This document shows, piece by piece, positions 1-11,124 of a DNA stretch of 64,000 nt. The first letter of the stretch is position 1. Each line of letters begins with the position of its first letter. The notes under the pieces are model-generated. The model saw only the letters and a list, made by a program, of their open reading frames with translations, was not told where the DNA came from and made no database searches. The position numbers and the translations under genes were made by a program. Source of the stretch: Phanerochaete sordida (lineage: Eukaryota; Basidiomycota; Agaricomycetes; Polyporales; Phanerochaetaceae); contig BPQB01000031.1 of NCBI GenBank assembly GCA_019973155.2, positions 340,458 to 404,457 of the forward strand, read 5' to 3'.

Positions 1-1683
1 AGGCACTCGCGCCACGCGCAGCGCTCTAGTAGCCCAACCGGTGGCGTACGCCCTTCTCCAATCGACTTGCCAAGGATTGCTTCAACGGAGGACCACTGCT
101 TCATGAAGACACGCCACGGCCTGGAACGGACCCGTCGCGCGAGCATGCGGCTCTGCAACTGTTCTCCGACGGTCTTCCAAGCCGCATGGACGCGGCACCG
201 CGCTGCGACTGCCTTCGGGCGGTGTTCCCCAGAAAAGCTGGGTGCATGCTCGAGGGCCCAACGTAGGAACGCATTCACGTGTTCTTCCTCGTAGATTAGG
301 GTGGTTACTTATAAGGGTCGGGAGCACGACATACCCTGAGGGGATAGATTATCTTTCGGGAGCTCGAGAGTGACGCAGTGGCAGAGCAGATCCAGGAATC
401 CATATCCTCGCAGTGCGGGGATGTACGTGTCATCGCTGGATAGCCGATGTAAGAAGCATTGCAGGAGATGCGGCACGCTGTAAGCGGATGACAACATACC
501 ATGTCTGCGTTATAAAAGCCATCAGCCCGGCGTCGACGATGTTCTCGATATCTGAACCCCGGCATAATTGGCGACGGGCGGCCGCCAGCACGCCCGGTGC
601 TAGCCGTCCTTCGGATGATCCCTCTTCTGCTACGTTTTTGTACACTGACGCGCGGTACCATGTGGAAATAAAGGCGAATACTTCGCCCAAGGCAATGTCA
701 ACGACGCCTTCGTTCTTGAGGTCCCGAACCACGGCATCAATAGCGTGTTTACCGTCGGTGCAACCATCTAGCGCGCTGTCCAGAAAGTCTGCCCATAGGT
801 CGGTATCGTTCTCATAATCTGTCAGAATGCACAGATGGGAAAGAGCCCTCGCTCGAAGATTCTCCGAAGTTGCGTGGATCCAGACAAGGAAGAATACGTG
901 AGCAATGCGAGTGTCAAGAATCTGGATGGATCTGATGATGTCAAAGTTATTGAAGTACCGAATACAAAAGCATATGATGTCACTTACCTGTGTCTCCGAA
1001 GCTGGGACACTATCAAGGGTCCCAGAACAGTGAGGGTATCGAACAGAATATTTAGCGACTCTTCCCATTCAGCTTGAACGCCTTCGTTTACTGTACTGCC
1101 GACAGATCCACGCACTGTAATCACGTCCTTGACACCCCAGAGGTTGGCAAAGATTCCGAAAATTGTGGTCTCGAAGGTGTCCAGCAGTTGTGCGACTTCT
1201 TGCGGATGATCGCCCTCGAACGCTCATGTACCGCACATATCATACAAGCGCATCATATGGCAGATGTAATGCTACAGATGCGCAATAGAATCACCGCATT
1301 AGCTCTACGAACATTGAATATCACGGAGTAAAGCTCACCAGTCCGATAACGCTTTGCGCCGAGACGTGTAACTCCCTGCAGAAAACATGCGCAAATTCGC
1401 GGCGTATCGCCTCTGCCACGGCACTAAGCATGCCCTCCTGGCACGCACTGTGCCATACTGCATCAGGGGCGTTTGTGACCGCGTCCACGAGCACAGCGAG
1501 TCGCAGATGGACCTCCTGTACCTTGTCCTGGGCCGCGTACTCAGTGACGCAGAGCTCGCGTGTGAGGCGCGGCCAGGCGCTAGGCACCTCGAAGGAGCGT
1601 TGGCGCATCGGTATGTCGGGCGTAGACCTCTGCCCAAGACTGGAGAGCAGCCTCGCGGGAAAGACCTCGGCCCAGTGGCTCAT
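1..1683 (-). pseudogene. M1: MYND-finger family gene, partial at window edge, probably inactivated
   Basis: Family member cut by the left window edge inside the MYND exon. Exon 1 (about 1339-1683) starts MSHWAEVFP; exon 2 is about 988-1271, exon 3 about 500-931 (AAARRQLCRG), exon 4 about 335-435 (GYGFLDLLC). Exon 5 runs off the window and shows RPKAVAARCRVHAAW and ERCAWREC, the first part of the finger. Exon 2 contains an in-frame TGA at 1224-1226 where relatives have an ordinary residue; a CGA-to-TGA change would explain it. The only plausible acceptor before exon 5 (AG at 288-289) also puts exon 5 out of frame with exon 4. Two lesions suggest a pseudogene, although the overall reading is well preserved, so decay would be recent. 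It is more divergent than M2-M20 and was not assigned to a subtype. Its upstream palindrome is still recognisable. Confidence 0.7.
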
Positions 1684-1891
1684 CTTGATCCTTGACGGAG
1701 TCCGGAAGGGCAGCCAGATGCCTCTGCGTCCAAGCGCTGCATCGTTCAGCGTCAGAGGGTCTCGAAGTTCACCACTGCTGAAGCTGCACGTCTAGTGCTC
1801 ACCAACGCTGGTACGGTAGGATTCGGGCACGAGAGGACTGGTTCAAGCCGTCAACGTGAGGCCGTCGGCGCTCCATTGCCTCGTGTGGTTT

Positions 1892-1903
1892 GCTGATGTA
1901 AGC
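1892..1903 (-). promoter_or_regulatory. Upstream palindrome of M1, variant copy
   Basis: In the gene sense this reads GCTTACATCAGC, one base off the full palindrome seen at M3 and M4, about 210 bp upstream of the M1 ATG. The rest of 1684-2156 shows no coding signal. Confidence 0.45.
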
Positions 1904-2156
1904 AAAGGGCTGGAAGCCAGTGCGAGCCCCCTCTCGTGGCCAGCACGGTTGCACGGCGGAAGATATTCTAGCTGGACATGCATCGCGCGTCTTCGACGGC
2001 TTGGAATGGGCGGGTCTCGTCACACGCAGCAGATACCTGCTCTAGACCGCGCAAAAAAGCCTAACTCCCTTCTGAATCTCATATGCCTGCTCTCCTCCTT
2101 CAAAGTACAAATGATAAGCAGAGAGTGAGGATGGTCGCCGATCGCCTGACACGATG

Positions 2157-4010
2157 TTAAGCAGTCCGCTGGCAGCGCTCCTTGTGCCCGCCCTTCTCCC
2201 AGTCGCTGGAAACGCACCATCGCGTCAGAGCTATACGCAGGCCGGGAATACAGGCACTCACTTCCTCTGGCAACGCTCGCCGCAGTACATGACCCTTTCA
2301 CATCCCTTGCAGATCCGCTTGCAATGCGCGGGCTTGTGCACGCTGCAAAGGCACTCGTCCCACGCACAGCGCTCGAGCGCCCCGAACGGCGCATGGTACG
2401 GCTCGCGAGGTGCCGGCCAGGCCACATGTTCTTGGAGCGCGTACCACAGCTGCGTGAACTCAAGCCAAGTCGCGCTCCTGTGCGCGAGCTGGCCATTTCG
2501 CGCGATCTCGTCGGTGACGGCCTGCCACGCGCGGAGCGTGTGCAGGCGCATCGCGGCGGTCTTCGGCCGGCTGTCCGTGGCGCGGTTGTCCATCTGCTGC
2601 AGCACATAGGCTGTGTACTGGTTTAAATTTGCTGGATAAGGTGTCAGATTGATTTCGTAGGTGAGGAGTTATACGTACATAGGTGGCGGACGTCCTGTTG
2701 TTGCACGCAACACATGATGTAGTCGCATAGTGAGTCGAGGGAGGCATAGCATTGTCGCCCGTGGACTTCGAGGCTGAGGCTAAACAGATGATTAGCATGC
2801 ATGCAGAATGTGCGATATATAGACTGCTGGAATCAGAGGCCAGCTGGGCGTACCTTAGGTTCACGAAGACTTCGGACGCGATATCCAAATATATTTCCGT
2901 GTCCTCGCCATCTCCGCGGCATCGCTGACGTCGGAGGGCCGAGAGACAGGACGGGGCCAGCCCAGTTTCGGAACCCAAGCTCAGCCCAGCACTAATGCTG
3001 AACCTGTGCCAGATCGACAAAAAGGACACGACGGTCCACAGCCGATCGTCCACACCATATCGTTCGTCCGCCAGGTCCCGAATAATCGCGCTTGTGACAT
3101 GTTTGTCAGTCAGAGGGCCGCCCAAAGCGTCGGCAAAAACTCAGGCCAGAAGCCCTGATCGATGTCGTCGGCGTCGACCATGGTTTTGACGTTGGCTAGG
3201 CCCTCAGAGTATGTGAGTGGGTGCACACCATGTATCCATGTGACGAAAGAGACGTGAGGAATTCGGGTTTCAGAAAGCCGGATTGTCCTGAGGGATTGTG
3301 ATGTCAGTGATGTTCATGTCTGTGATGAACTGAGGTGTACCTATGCTCTTTGAGCCCGTCCACCGTCAACCGGCCCAGAGCGTTGAGAGTGTCGTAGAGC
3401 TCATCGAGCTCGAGGAGCAGTGACTTCGTGCCTTTTCTCTCAATCCTAGAGAAGCGGCAGACCAGGAACGAGTCCTTCAACGTCCACAGTTTGGCGTAGG
3501 CTGCGATTATACTGTCTTCCAGAACGTCCAGCGCCTGTGTCATTTCTTCTTCGCGAGCGTCTTCGAAGACCCGGTTGATGAATGTGAGGAATAGACACAA
3601 GATGCAATAAATGTGAGGCTGAGGGAAAGACAAATCAGCTGTAGCCGCTGGTCGATTTGACAAGGAAGGCTTTCCATCTTCGCTGCGCCTTCCGTCGACA
3701 CGAGCAGTTCTCGCGTAAAGCCGCAGAAAAAATCTGCGTTGATGAGCTCCTGGAATACGCCCAGAAGGCCGGTGTTCCAAGCAGTGTGCCAGACGTTCTC
3801 CGGAGCGCGTCCCAAAATCTGTTTGAGCGCCACAAACAGCTTCCATACCGCGCGGCCTTCTGAGTCTTCTGCAGCGTAGAACTCGCGTATGAGGCGTGCC
3901 CAAAATTTTGGAGCGCGGAGAAGCCGTTCTTCTACAAAATGCACGGACACGCCTTCAGACGCGTCGAGGAAGTCGACGCTAGGGAAGAGCTTGGACCAAT
4001 GCTCCAGCAT
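2157..4010 (-). pseudogene. M2: type E MYND-finger gene with a frameshift and a lost splice donor
   Basis: All six exons can be recognised: about 3675-4010 (MLEHWSKLFPS), 3341-3618, 2854-3287, 2679-2779, 2262-2631 and 2157-2205 (SDWEKGGHKERC). Exon 2 has the type E signature DAREEEMTQ. Exon 3 is one base short of a multiple of three. Within it the reading jumps frame at an A5 run on the plus strand (about 3134-3139), between DQGFWPEF and DALGGPLTDK, so one base appears to be deleted. Where other copies have a GT donor after exon 1, this one reads ATGGAAAGCC, i.e. GA at 3673-3674. The finger itself is intact (CAWDECLCS, CKGCERVMYCGERC). A homopolymer assembly error could explain the frameshift but not the donor change. 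Confidence 0.75.
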
Positions 4011-4190
4011 CCTGGCTCCGAGGTTACCGGTTAAAGCGCGCTTCACCCTGCAAGACAGATAGCGCAGAACGCACGGCGTAATTAATAATGTAGGATGAGA
4101 GCACCGTCTCTCAGAACTGCAGTACTCACGACGGAAAGCGTCGCGGCGCGTGGGCGGTATCGACGTCGTGGCAAGGGACAAGGCACCGGC

Positions 4191-4202
4191 GCTTGAATAA
4201 GT
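4191..4202 (-). promoter_or_regulatory. Degenerate upstream palindrome of M2
   Basis: The plus strand reads GCTTGAATAAGT; the outer half-sites of the family element are kept and the centre is lost. It lies about 180 bp upstream of the M2 ATG, the usual position. It is weaker than at intact genes, in keeping with a decaying locus. Confidence 0.3.
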
Positions 4203-4390
4203 TTCCGCGCGTCGGGCGGTCCAGCGGGCTTAGGTAAGCTCGTTCAAGGCACGACCAGCTACGACCAGGTGGTCTCGAGAGTCGTTCGGCACTAAATATT
4301 TTAATTATGAAAAGATAACAGCGTAACCTTGGCAATATCTGAAGACAACAGACAGCAGTCCGGCCAAGCGACGCGGCCGACAAGCTATCG

Positions 4391-6231
4391 TCACGTTTCT
4401 CTGCGGCAGCGAGATCGATGGCCGCCATCCTCCCAGTCACTACCCACACGACCGAGTCGCGTCAGCGTCGCCGGTCCTGTAAAAATTCGACGCGCACCTT
4501 CTCTGACACCGCTTGCCGCAATAGACGACACGTTCGCAGCCCCTGCAGACGCGCATGCGGTGCGCGGGCTTGTGCCTGCTACAGAGGCACTCGCCCCACG
4601 CACAGCGCTCAAACGCACCAAACGGCGTCCACTGCACCTCACCTGGCTCCGGAAGCAGGTGCCCGTGAACCACTTGCCACGCCCGCGCGAAGCGTAGCCA
4701 CCCGTCGCTTCTGCGCGCGAGCTGCCGCCGCGCGATCTCATCGCTGATGGCCTGCCATTCCTGGAGCGTGTGCCGGCGCATGGCAGCAGATTTCGGGCGG
4801 ACGTCCTTTCCGAGCCTATGGAGCTGCTGTAGGATCCAGTGAGTGTAAGTGTTGAGCAGCGCTGCGCGGGACGTTAGGTCATTTTTTGACAGTGGGAGCG
4901 GCACACGTACGTGGTGCAGCGTCGTTGAACATTTGCATGTAGAGCTTCAGAAAGCGGCATAACAGGTCAAGAAAAGCATAGCACTGCCTGCTGGACGTCA
5001 GGGAGCCGGGCCTAGTACTGCATCAACGATCATGGGAGTATGGTGGTCATGGTCGCGGACGCACCTCAAGTTCCTTAAAACTGCAGTGGTCGTGGCGATG
5101 GACCCGGTCGGTTCTGCCCTGTTCCCCTGGCAGAGCTGACGGCGAGCGGCGCCCAAACAGTACGACGCGAACCGCGGCTCCAGGGGCAAGGACTCTCGGG
5201 CACCGGCATACATGTCTTGCCACTCCCCAAAGAAGTTCAGAACCTCAGCTAGACGGTCATCGACAACTGTTTCCTCGCCAAGGTCTCGTAGAATGCCCTG
5301 AGCGACCTGTTCGTCACCGACAAAGCCAAGGTCGGCCGAGCAAAAGAACTCGACCCATGGGGGATCCCGCAATGGCTGTTGCTGATCGCTTAGCAGCCCT
5401 AGGGTTGAGAGTGCGGCTGCACGAACTTTCGCAACCGGGCTGTGCAGCCAGATGACAAGGGAGATATGAGGTATGTGGGAATTTATGAAGTCAAAGTTTC
5501 TGTGGAGCATCGGTTATATAAAGGTGACTTGAAGGCAGATATACACGTGCCTGTGCTCGCTCAGTACAGTAATCATGAGATCACCGAGCTTATCGAGGGT
5601 AACATGCAGACCATAGAGGTAATTCATCGGATGGTTAGACGAATTGTTGCGAGCGTCGACAGAGCTTGCCGGCTGCGCGATAAGGAAGGGATCCCTGACG
5701 TCCCAGAGTTTGACGAAGACCCCTACGACCGTGTCTTGGAGTATGTTCAACAGCACTGAGACTTCTTCCTGATGCTTGCTTGAAAGAACACGTTCTGCGC
5801 ACGCTAGGAACAAGTCCAGCATAAGAGCACAACGCCCCTGTGGTCGCAAAAAATAGCTGGTCAAGTCTGAATATATTTACGAGCGAAGAGATACCCACCA
5901 CTCTTCTGGGATTTTGAGCTGTAACAAGCTGCTCGTGCGTAAATCCGCACAAATAGCTGTTTCGGATTCCCTGCTCCAAGACGGCGACAAACCCGGACCT
6001 CCAAGCCGTGCGCCAGGCCGCCTCGGGTGCCTGTTTCACGGCCTCCGCAAGGGTCGTAGCGGGTGTCCAGATAGAGTCGGGATCGAAATCGCCGGTGTAC
6101 AGCTCGCGCATAAGCTGCGTCCATAGGTCTGGCACCTGCAAGACACGGTCCAGCATATCGTCCCGTGATAGCGGTGCCAACGGTCCCTGGGAAAAGTCGC
6201 CCGGGAAGAGCTTATCCCAAAGCGCAAGCAT
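4391..6231 (-). CDS. M3: type A MYND-finger protein, 522 aa
   Basis: Exons at 5899-6231, 5551-5837, 5065-5499, 4911-5011, 4498-4861 and 4391-4439 sum to 523 codons. The start is the ATG giving MLALWDKLFPGDFS, the position used throughout the family; upstream in-frame ATGs lack conserved sequence. Type A markers are LWTQLMRELYT in exon 1, GRCALMLDLFLACAERV in exon 2 and GSLTSSRQCYAFLDLLC in exon 4. The finger is CAWGECLCSRHKPAHRMRVC..CERVVYCGKRC, completed by DWEDGGHRSRC in exon 6. The donor after exon 2 is non-canonical (GCACGT at 5545-5550, minus strand); the frame works only if this GC donor is used. The protein is closest to neighbour M4, so the two are a tandem pair. Role inferred only from the finger: protein-protein interaction. 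Confidence 0.85.
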
Positions 6232-6393
6232 GCCGGCGAGGTGCCCTGTCATTTGCATCCTAATCTTTAGCACTATCCGAGACCAAAATGCGCACAACTC
6301 GCCTTCAACGTCAGTGAAGGACAAACTATGTAGTTGTGGCGAGAACCAACCTGCGTTTGACGCCTACAAAACCATTTCGACGAAATGTGGCGT

Positions 6394-6405
6394 GCTTATG
6401 TAAGC
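6394..6405 (-). promoter_or_regulatory. Palindromic upstream element of M3 (GCTTATGTAAGC)
   Basis: Palindromic apart from its central two bases, about 165 bp upstream of the M3 ATG. In gene sense it reads GCTTACATAAGCACGCC. The core TTACATAA resembles bZIP-type sites (known pattern, not proof). About 20 bp downstream lies GTTTTGTAGGCG, a TATA-like segment found at the same spacing in other copies. Confidence 0.6.
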
Positions 6406-6578
6406 AGAGCAGAGGACGGAACCCGGTCTCGAGGGCTAGCCTGTAAAATACGATACATGGACACACTCACGACCTCTCACCCCGCTGTCAAGCCGACTGC
6501 GTTGCATAAATTAAAGTAGCATTGCCTATATTCTAGTACAAGCTGAGAGCTCTCAAAGTAGCGATCGCTGCGCTAGCT

Positions 6579-8420
6579 TCACCGCGCCACTCTGCGGCAG
6601 CGCAGCCGATGCTCCTCCCAATCGCTACACACGCGTTCATAAGTCAACATCATACTCCCCTCGGCCATGATATTTGATACGCACCTCCTCTGACACCGCG
6701 CTCCGCAGTAGACGACCAGCTCGCAGCCTTTACAGAGGCGCATGCGATGCGCGGGCTTGTGCCTGCTGCAGAGGCACTCCTCCCACGCGCAGCGCTCTAA
6801 AGCACCGAACGGCGTCCACTGCGCCTCGCCGGGCTCCGGAGTCAGGTACGTCCGCACGACTTGCCATGTCCGTACGAAGCGGCGCCAGTCGTCGCTTCTG
6901 CGCGCGAGCTGCCGCCGCGCGATTTCGTCGCTGATGACCTGCGATTCCTGGAGCGTGTGCCTGCGCATGGCAGCAGATTTCGGGCGGACGCCCTTCCCGA
7001 GCCTATGAAGCTGCTGGAGGCCCCAGTGGATAAAGGTGTTGAGCAGCGCTGCGCAGTGTCAGTACGTCAGTGCGGTCTCGGGTGAAGGGCAGCGGCGGGC
7101 GTACGGGGTGGGGTGTCGTTATACAAGTCCATGTGGAGCCTCAGATATCGGCAGAACAGGTCGAGAAAGTTGTAACATTGCTTGCTGGAGGTGAGAGAGC
7201 CGGTCCTACAGCAAAATCAGCGATCTCGGAGCGGTAGTGGTCACGGGACGTAGACACACCCTAGATTCTTGAAAACTGTGGTAGCCATGGCGATAGATCC
7301 TCTGGTTTCCGTGCTCCTACCCTGGCACAGCTGACGGCGAACAGCGGCCATGCTGTACGGAGCAAACCGCCGCTCCAAGGGCAAGGAATCTCGAGCACCG
7401 GCGTACATATTCTGCCACTCCACCATAAGGATCACGACGTCAGTCAGGCTGCCGTCGACAATCGTTTCGTCGGAAAGGTCTCGTATGAGGCCTCGAGCGA
7501 TCTGTTCGTCGCCGGAATAGCCAAGGTCGGCAGAGCAAAAGAATTCGGTCCACAGGTCCCGCGACGGATGTCTCGGATCGTTGAGCAATCCCAGTGTCGA
7601 GAGGGCGCCCTCACGAATTTCTGGAGCCGGACTATGTAGCCATATGGCGAGGGAGACGTGAGGTATGTGGGAGCCTATGAAGTCGATTTCTCTGGAGGGC
7701 AATGGTTCATTTAGAACTGAACATGATGAGGAGCATGCACGCACCTGTGTTCTCTCAGAGTCTTTGTCGCGTCATGACCGAGAGCATCGAGCGTGGCATG
7801 TAGATCATAAAGGTGATTGACTGGACTAAGGGACTTATCGTTGCCCTTTGCGGAGTTTTCGGGAAGCGCGATGAGGAAGGGGTCCCTGACGTCCCATAGC
7901 TTTACGAAGATTCCTACAATGGTATCTTGAAGCACGTCCAGTATCATTGTAACATCTTCTTTTTGCTCGCTCGCGAGAATACGGCCGTTGCATGCCACGA
8001 ATAAGTCCAGCATGAGAGTACAGCGCCCCTGTGACGGAAAAGAGCTGATTCATTCCAGGTATTTACGAGCATCGAGGAGAGACGTACCACTCTTCTCGGA
8101 TCTTGAGCTGTAAGGAGCTGCTCCTGTGTATAACCACATAGGTAGCTGCTTCCGATCAGCTGCGCCAAGGCGACGACAAAGCCTGAGTTCAAAGCCGTGC
8201 ACCAGGTCGCCTGGGACGAAAATCGTACAGCCAACATGAGGGTCGTCGCAGGTGCCCATATAGAGTAGGGGTCTAAATCATCGGTGTACAGCTCGCGCAT
8301 GAGCTGCGTCCATAAATCGGGCATCTGAATGATACGGTCCCTCATGTTGTCCGGTGATAGCGGTACCGACGGTGTCTGGGAAAAGTCGCCCGGGAAGAGC
8401 TCACGCCAAAGCGCAAGCAT
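6579..8420 (-). CDS. M4: type A MYND-finger protein, 519 aa
   Basis: Exons 8088-8420, 7745-8028, 7260-7691, 7105-7205, 6685-7048 and 6579-6624 give 520 codons. It starts MLALWRELFPGDFS. It is the tandem partner of M3, sharing PDLWTQLMRELYT, GRCTLMLDLFVAC and GSLTSSKQCYNFLDLFC. Exon 6 reads DWEEHRLRC: the two glycines found before the last His in nearly all other copies are missing, which gives the W-x2-H spacing usual in MYND fingers elsewhere. The last intron (60 nt) is stop-free and in frame, so retention would insert 20 residues between the third ligand pair and the last His/Cys rather than truncate the protein. All donors are GT. Confidence 0.85.
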
Positions 8421-8590
8421 CTTGGCGATGTCAAAGCGTGCCCTGTTGCCTCAATCCTTGCTCGTGAGCATTTTAATAGACAGAAATTCTCCCAGCTCAC
8501 CGCAGACGATAGCGTAGGACAAGCCGAGTAGTTGTGGTGAGAGCCAGCCTGCGCTGGGCGCCTGTAAAACAATTTCCATGAATGCGGCGT

Positions 8591-8602
8591 GCTTATGTAA
8601 GC
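8591..8602 (-). promoter_or_regulatory. Palindromic upstream element of M4 (GCTTATGTAAGC)
   Basis: Identical to the M3 element, about 171 bp upstream of the ATG and followed in gene sense by ACGCCGC. GTTTTACAGGCGC lies about 20 bp further down, matching the TATA-like position of M3. The rest of 8603-8884 shows no gene. Confidence 0.6.
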
Positions 8603-8884
8603 AGAAGACCGAAACTGGTCTGGCGGGTTAAGTTGGCCTACAGAATGTGATCCACGAACTACAAGGCGAGAACGGATCTTGCTGCCAAGTCGACTGCGTT
8701 GACGAAATACAGGGGCCTTGCTGTGTGCCAATTGAGTCGGAAAAGAGTTATCCTATTGGCCGGCGGAACCGGCCTCAAAATATTCGACAGTCGTCGTGAC
8801 CCGGACAGCATCCGCCAAACCAGACGGACCTGGTCTGAGCGGTTCACGTGCTAATCAGGTAAGACGCAACAGCGTCGCAAGATC

Positions 8885-10770
8885 CTACTGCGCCACCACA
8901 CGACAGCGCTCTCGATGCCCACCCTGCTCCCAATCGCTAGAATCCATCCACGCATCAGCGTGATCGCACGGCACCACGAGACGTATCACACACCTCTTCT
9001 GGCACCGCTTGCCACAATACACAACCTGCTCGCATCCCCTGCACGAGCGCAGCTTATGCGCTGGCTTGTGCCGGCTACAAAGACACTCGCGCCACGCACA
9101 CCGCTCGAACGCGCCGAACGGAGCGCGGACTACGTCGCCCACGGCAGGGGCGGGCCACAGGTGCCCCTGAAGGACGAACCAGAACTGCGCGAACTGCATC
9201 CATGCGATGCTTCGGTGCACGAGCCGTCGGCGCTGCATCGCGTCGGTGACAGCTTGCCACGCCGCCTGCGTGTGCGCGCGCAGCGCGAGCGTCTTAGGAC
9301 TGTTGTCCTTCGCACGGTGGTGAATGCGCTTGAGGAGCCAGTCCATGTGTTTCTCGAAATACGCTGGGCGGAGTATTAGTACGACCAGGCGAAGGGTATG
9401 GTGGCGCACGTACGTGGAGGGCGCGCGTCGTTCTGTTGGATTGACAGCGAGACATACTCGCAAAGTAGGTCCACGAGATCATAGTATTGCCTTCCGTGGA
9501 TCTCAAGTTCCAGTCTGCATCGATCGAATGAGAATCCCTTCAGAGAATAACATATTTCGACGTGTCGATAACCTTACTCTAAGTTGTCGAAGACGCCTGA
9601 CATGATGTCGATGAATGTTTCGGGGTTTGTGTTGTCCTCTCGGCATAGTTGACGACGGGCGGCCGCCAAACAGTATGGCGCCAGCTTTTCCTCATCGGCA
9701 AGATTCATCCCAATATCGACGAACGTGTTACTCCATATCTTGAGGAAAGATACCACGTTTGCGAGCGCGAGGCCAGTGACCTCTTCCTCAGCAAGGTCGC
9801 GGATGATGGCGTCCGTGACGTGTTTACATCTGGTCGAGCCGCCGAGCGCGCTCGCCAAAAAATCAGGGAACATATCCGTTACTTCATCTGCATCGTAGAC
9901 TGTGCGCATCATGCAGGCGAGACCGCACATTCGAGTGCTTGTGTAAGGCGCGTGGACCCAGGTGACCAAGAGAACGTCGGGAATATGACTCTTGAAAATG
10001 TCGATGGATCTGAGACCGTTCGTATCACCAGCATGACGAAGTGAGGGAATAGCTGTTACTTACCTGTGCTCCTGGAGCTTTTTGAACGTGAGATAACCCA
10101 GCTCACGCAGAGTGTTGTACACGGAGTCCAGCCTGTCTTCCCAGAGCCCGCCAAACCCGGGACGTAGGTCCATAATTTCGCCTTCGGCAGCGGTGTACTC
10201 TGCTATGAGAAAAGAGTCCTTGGTGTCCCACAGGGCAGCGAACACTTTAAGGACCGTGTCTTGCAGGACGTCGAGCACCTGGGCAACTTCTTGAGGACAA
10301 TCTCCAGCGATCATCCGCTGGGTGCACGTCAAAAGTAAGCCAAGCATGTGGTTGACGCGATCCTGGAGACAAAAACAAACATGGACGATCAGCGGTAGGT
10401 ATGTTGTACCACACGTTGAAGGGCTCACAAAGCAGTCGTCGCGATCTTCTGCGACCAGCTGCTCGCGCGTGAAGCCACACAAAAAGCCGCGGTCTATCGC
10501 TTCCGCCAAAACCAGCAGAAAGCCCGCCTCCCAGGCTTTGGACCAGGTGGCCATAGGGGCATCGCGTACGGCATCTCCGAAGTCTTGGAACCAGCCCCAT
10601 GCGTCGACGTCGTAGTCATCGGCCTCCGTCGCGCAAAGCTCGCATAAGAGCTGGGGCCAGGACGCGGCGACCTGGTGGAAGCGCTCAACGAATGACGTCC
10701 TGGTGGTCGACGCGTCCTGTGACGCGTCGGAGGCGTCGTCAGGGAAGAGCTCGAGCCAGTGTTTCAGCAT
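8885..10770 (-). CDS. M5: type C MYND-finger protein, 531 aa
   Basis: Exons 10429-10770, 10064-10362, 9578-10009, 9414-9514, 8994-9363 and 8885-8936 give 532 codons. The start is MLKHWLELFPDDASDAS, the type C signature. Other markers are LLTCTQRMIAGDCPQEV and LWDTKDSFLIAEYTA in exon 2, FPDFLASALGGST and IMSGVFDNL in exon 3, and MDWLLKRIHHRAKD in exon 5. The finger is CAWRECLCSRHKPAHKLRSC..CEQVVYCGKRC plus DWEQGGHRERC. Near-identical M8 at 16.2-18.1 kb and M19 on the other strand are its closest relatives, as part of a duplicated D-B-C block. Introns 1 (66 nt) and 5 (57 nt) are in frame and stop-free, so retention would leave the frame open. Confidence 0.87.
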
Positions 10771-10965
10771 TGGTGGCGACGTTGCAGTATGGTTCGAAGG
10801 TCTTCTGCTGCACACCATGAAAGGACGGACGACATCAGAAAACAGCAGAACGTACGCTATAAGGGACACGCTCACCGTGTGCGATGTCGATGTGGTAGAG
10901 GCTGGTGAACAAAAGGCGAAATCCAACATGCACGCCTGCCACAAAGTCGTCTCGCGGGGTGGCGT

Positions 10966-10977
10966 GCTTAAGTAAGC
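10966..10977 (-). promoter_or_regulatory. Palindromic upstream element of M5 (GCTTAAGTAAGC)
   Basis: About 196 bp upstream of the M5 ATG. In gene sense it reads GCTTACTTAAGCACGCCAC, with the ACGCC extension shared by M3, M4 and M8. Confidence 0.55.
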
Positions 10978-11124
10978 AACAGCTTCCAGGATGTGGCAAA
11001 GGCCAATATTGTCCTGCCCGTAGCTCGAGCCTGAGGCCTGGGAGGTTCTGCGGGCCGGGTTCTATAGGGTATTGCATTCAAGCGTACGGAGAATATGACC
11101 AGTCTGCAAAGGCTTGTATGCAGC

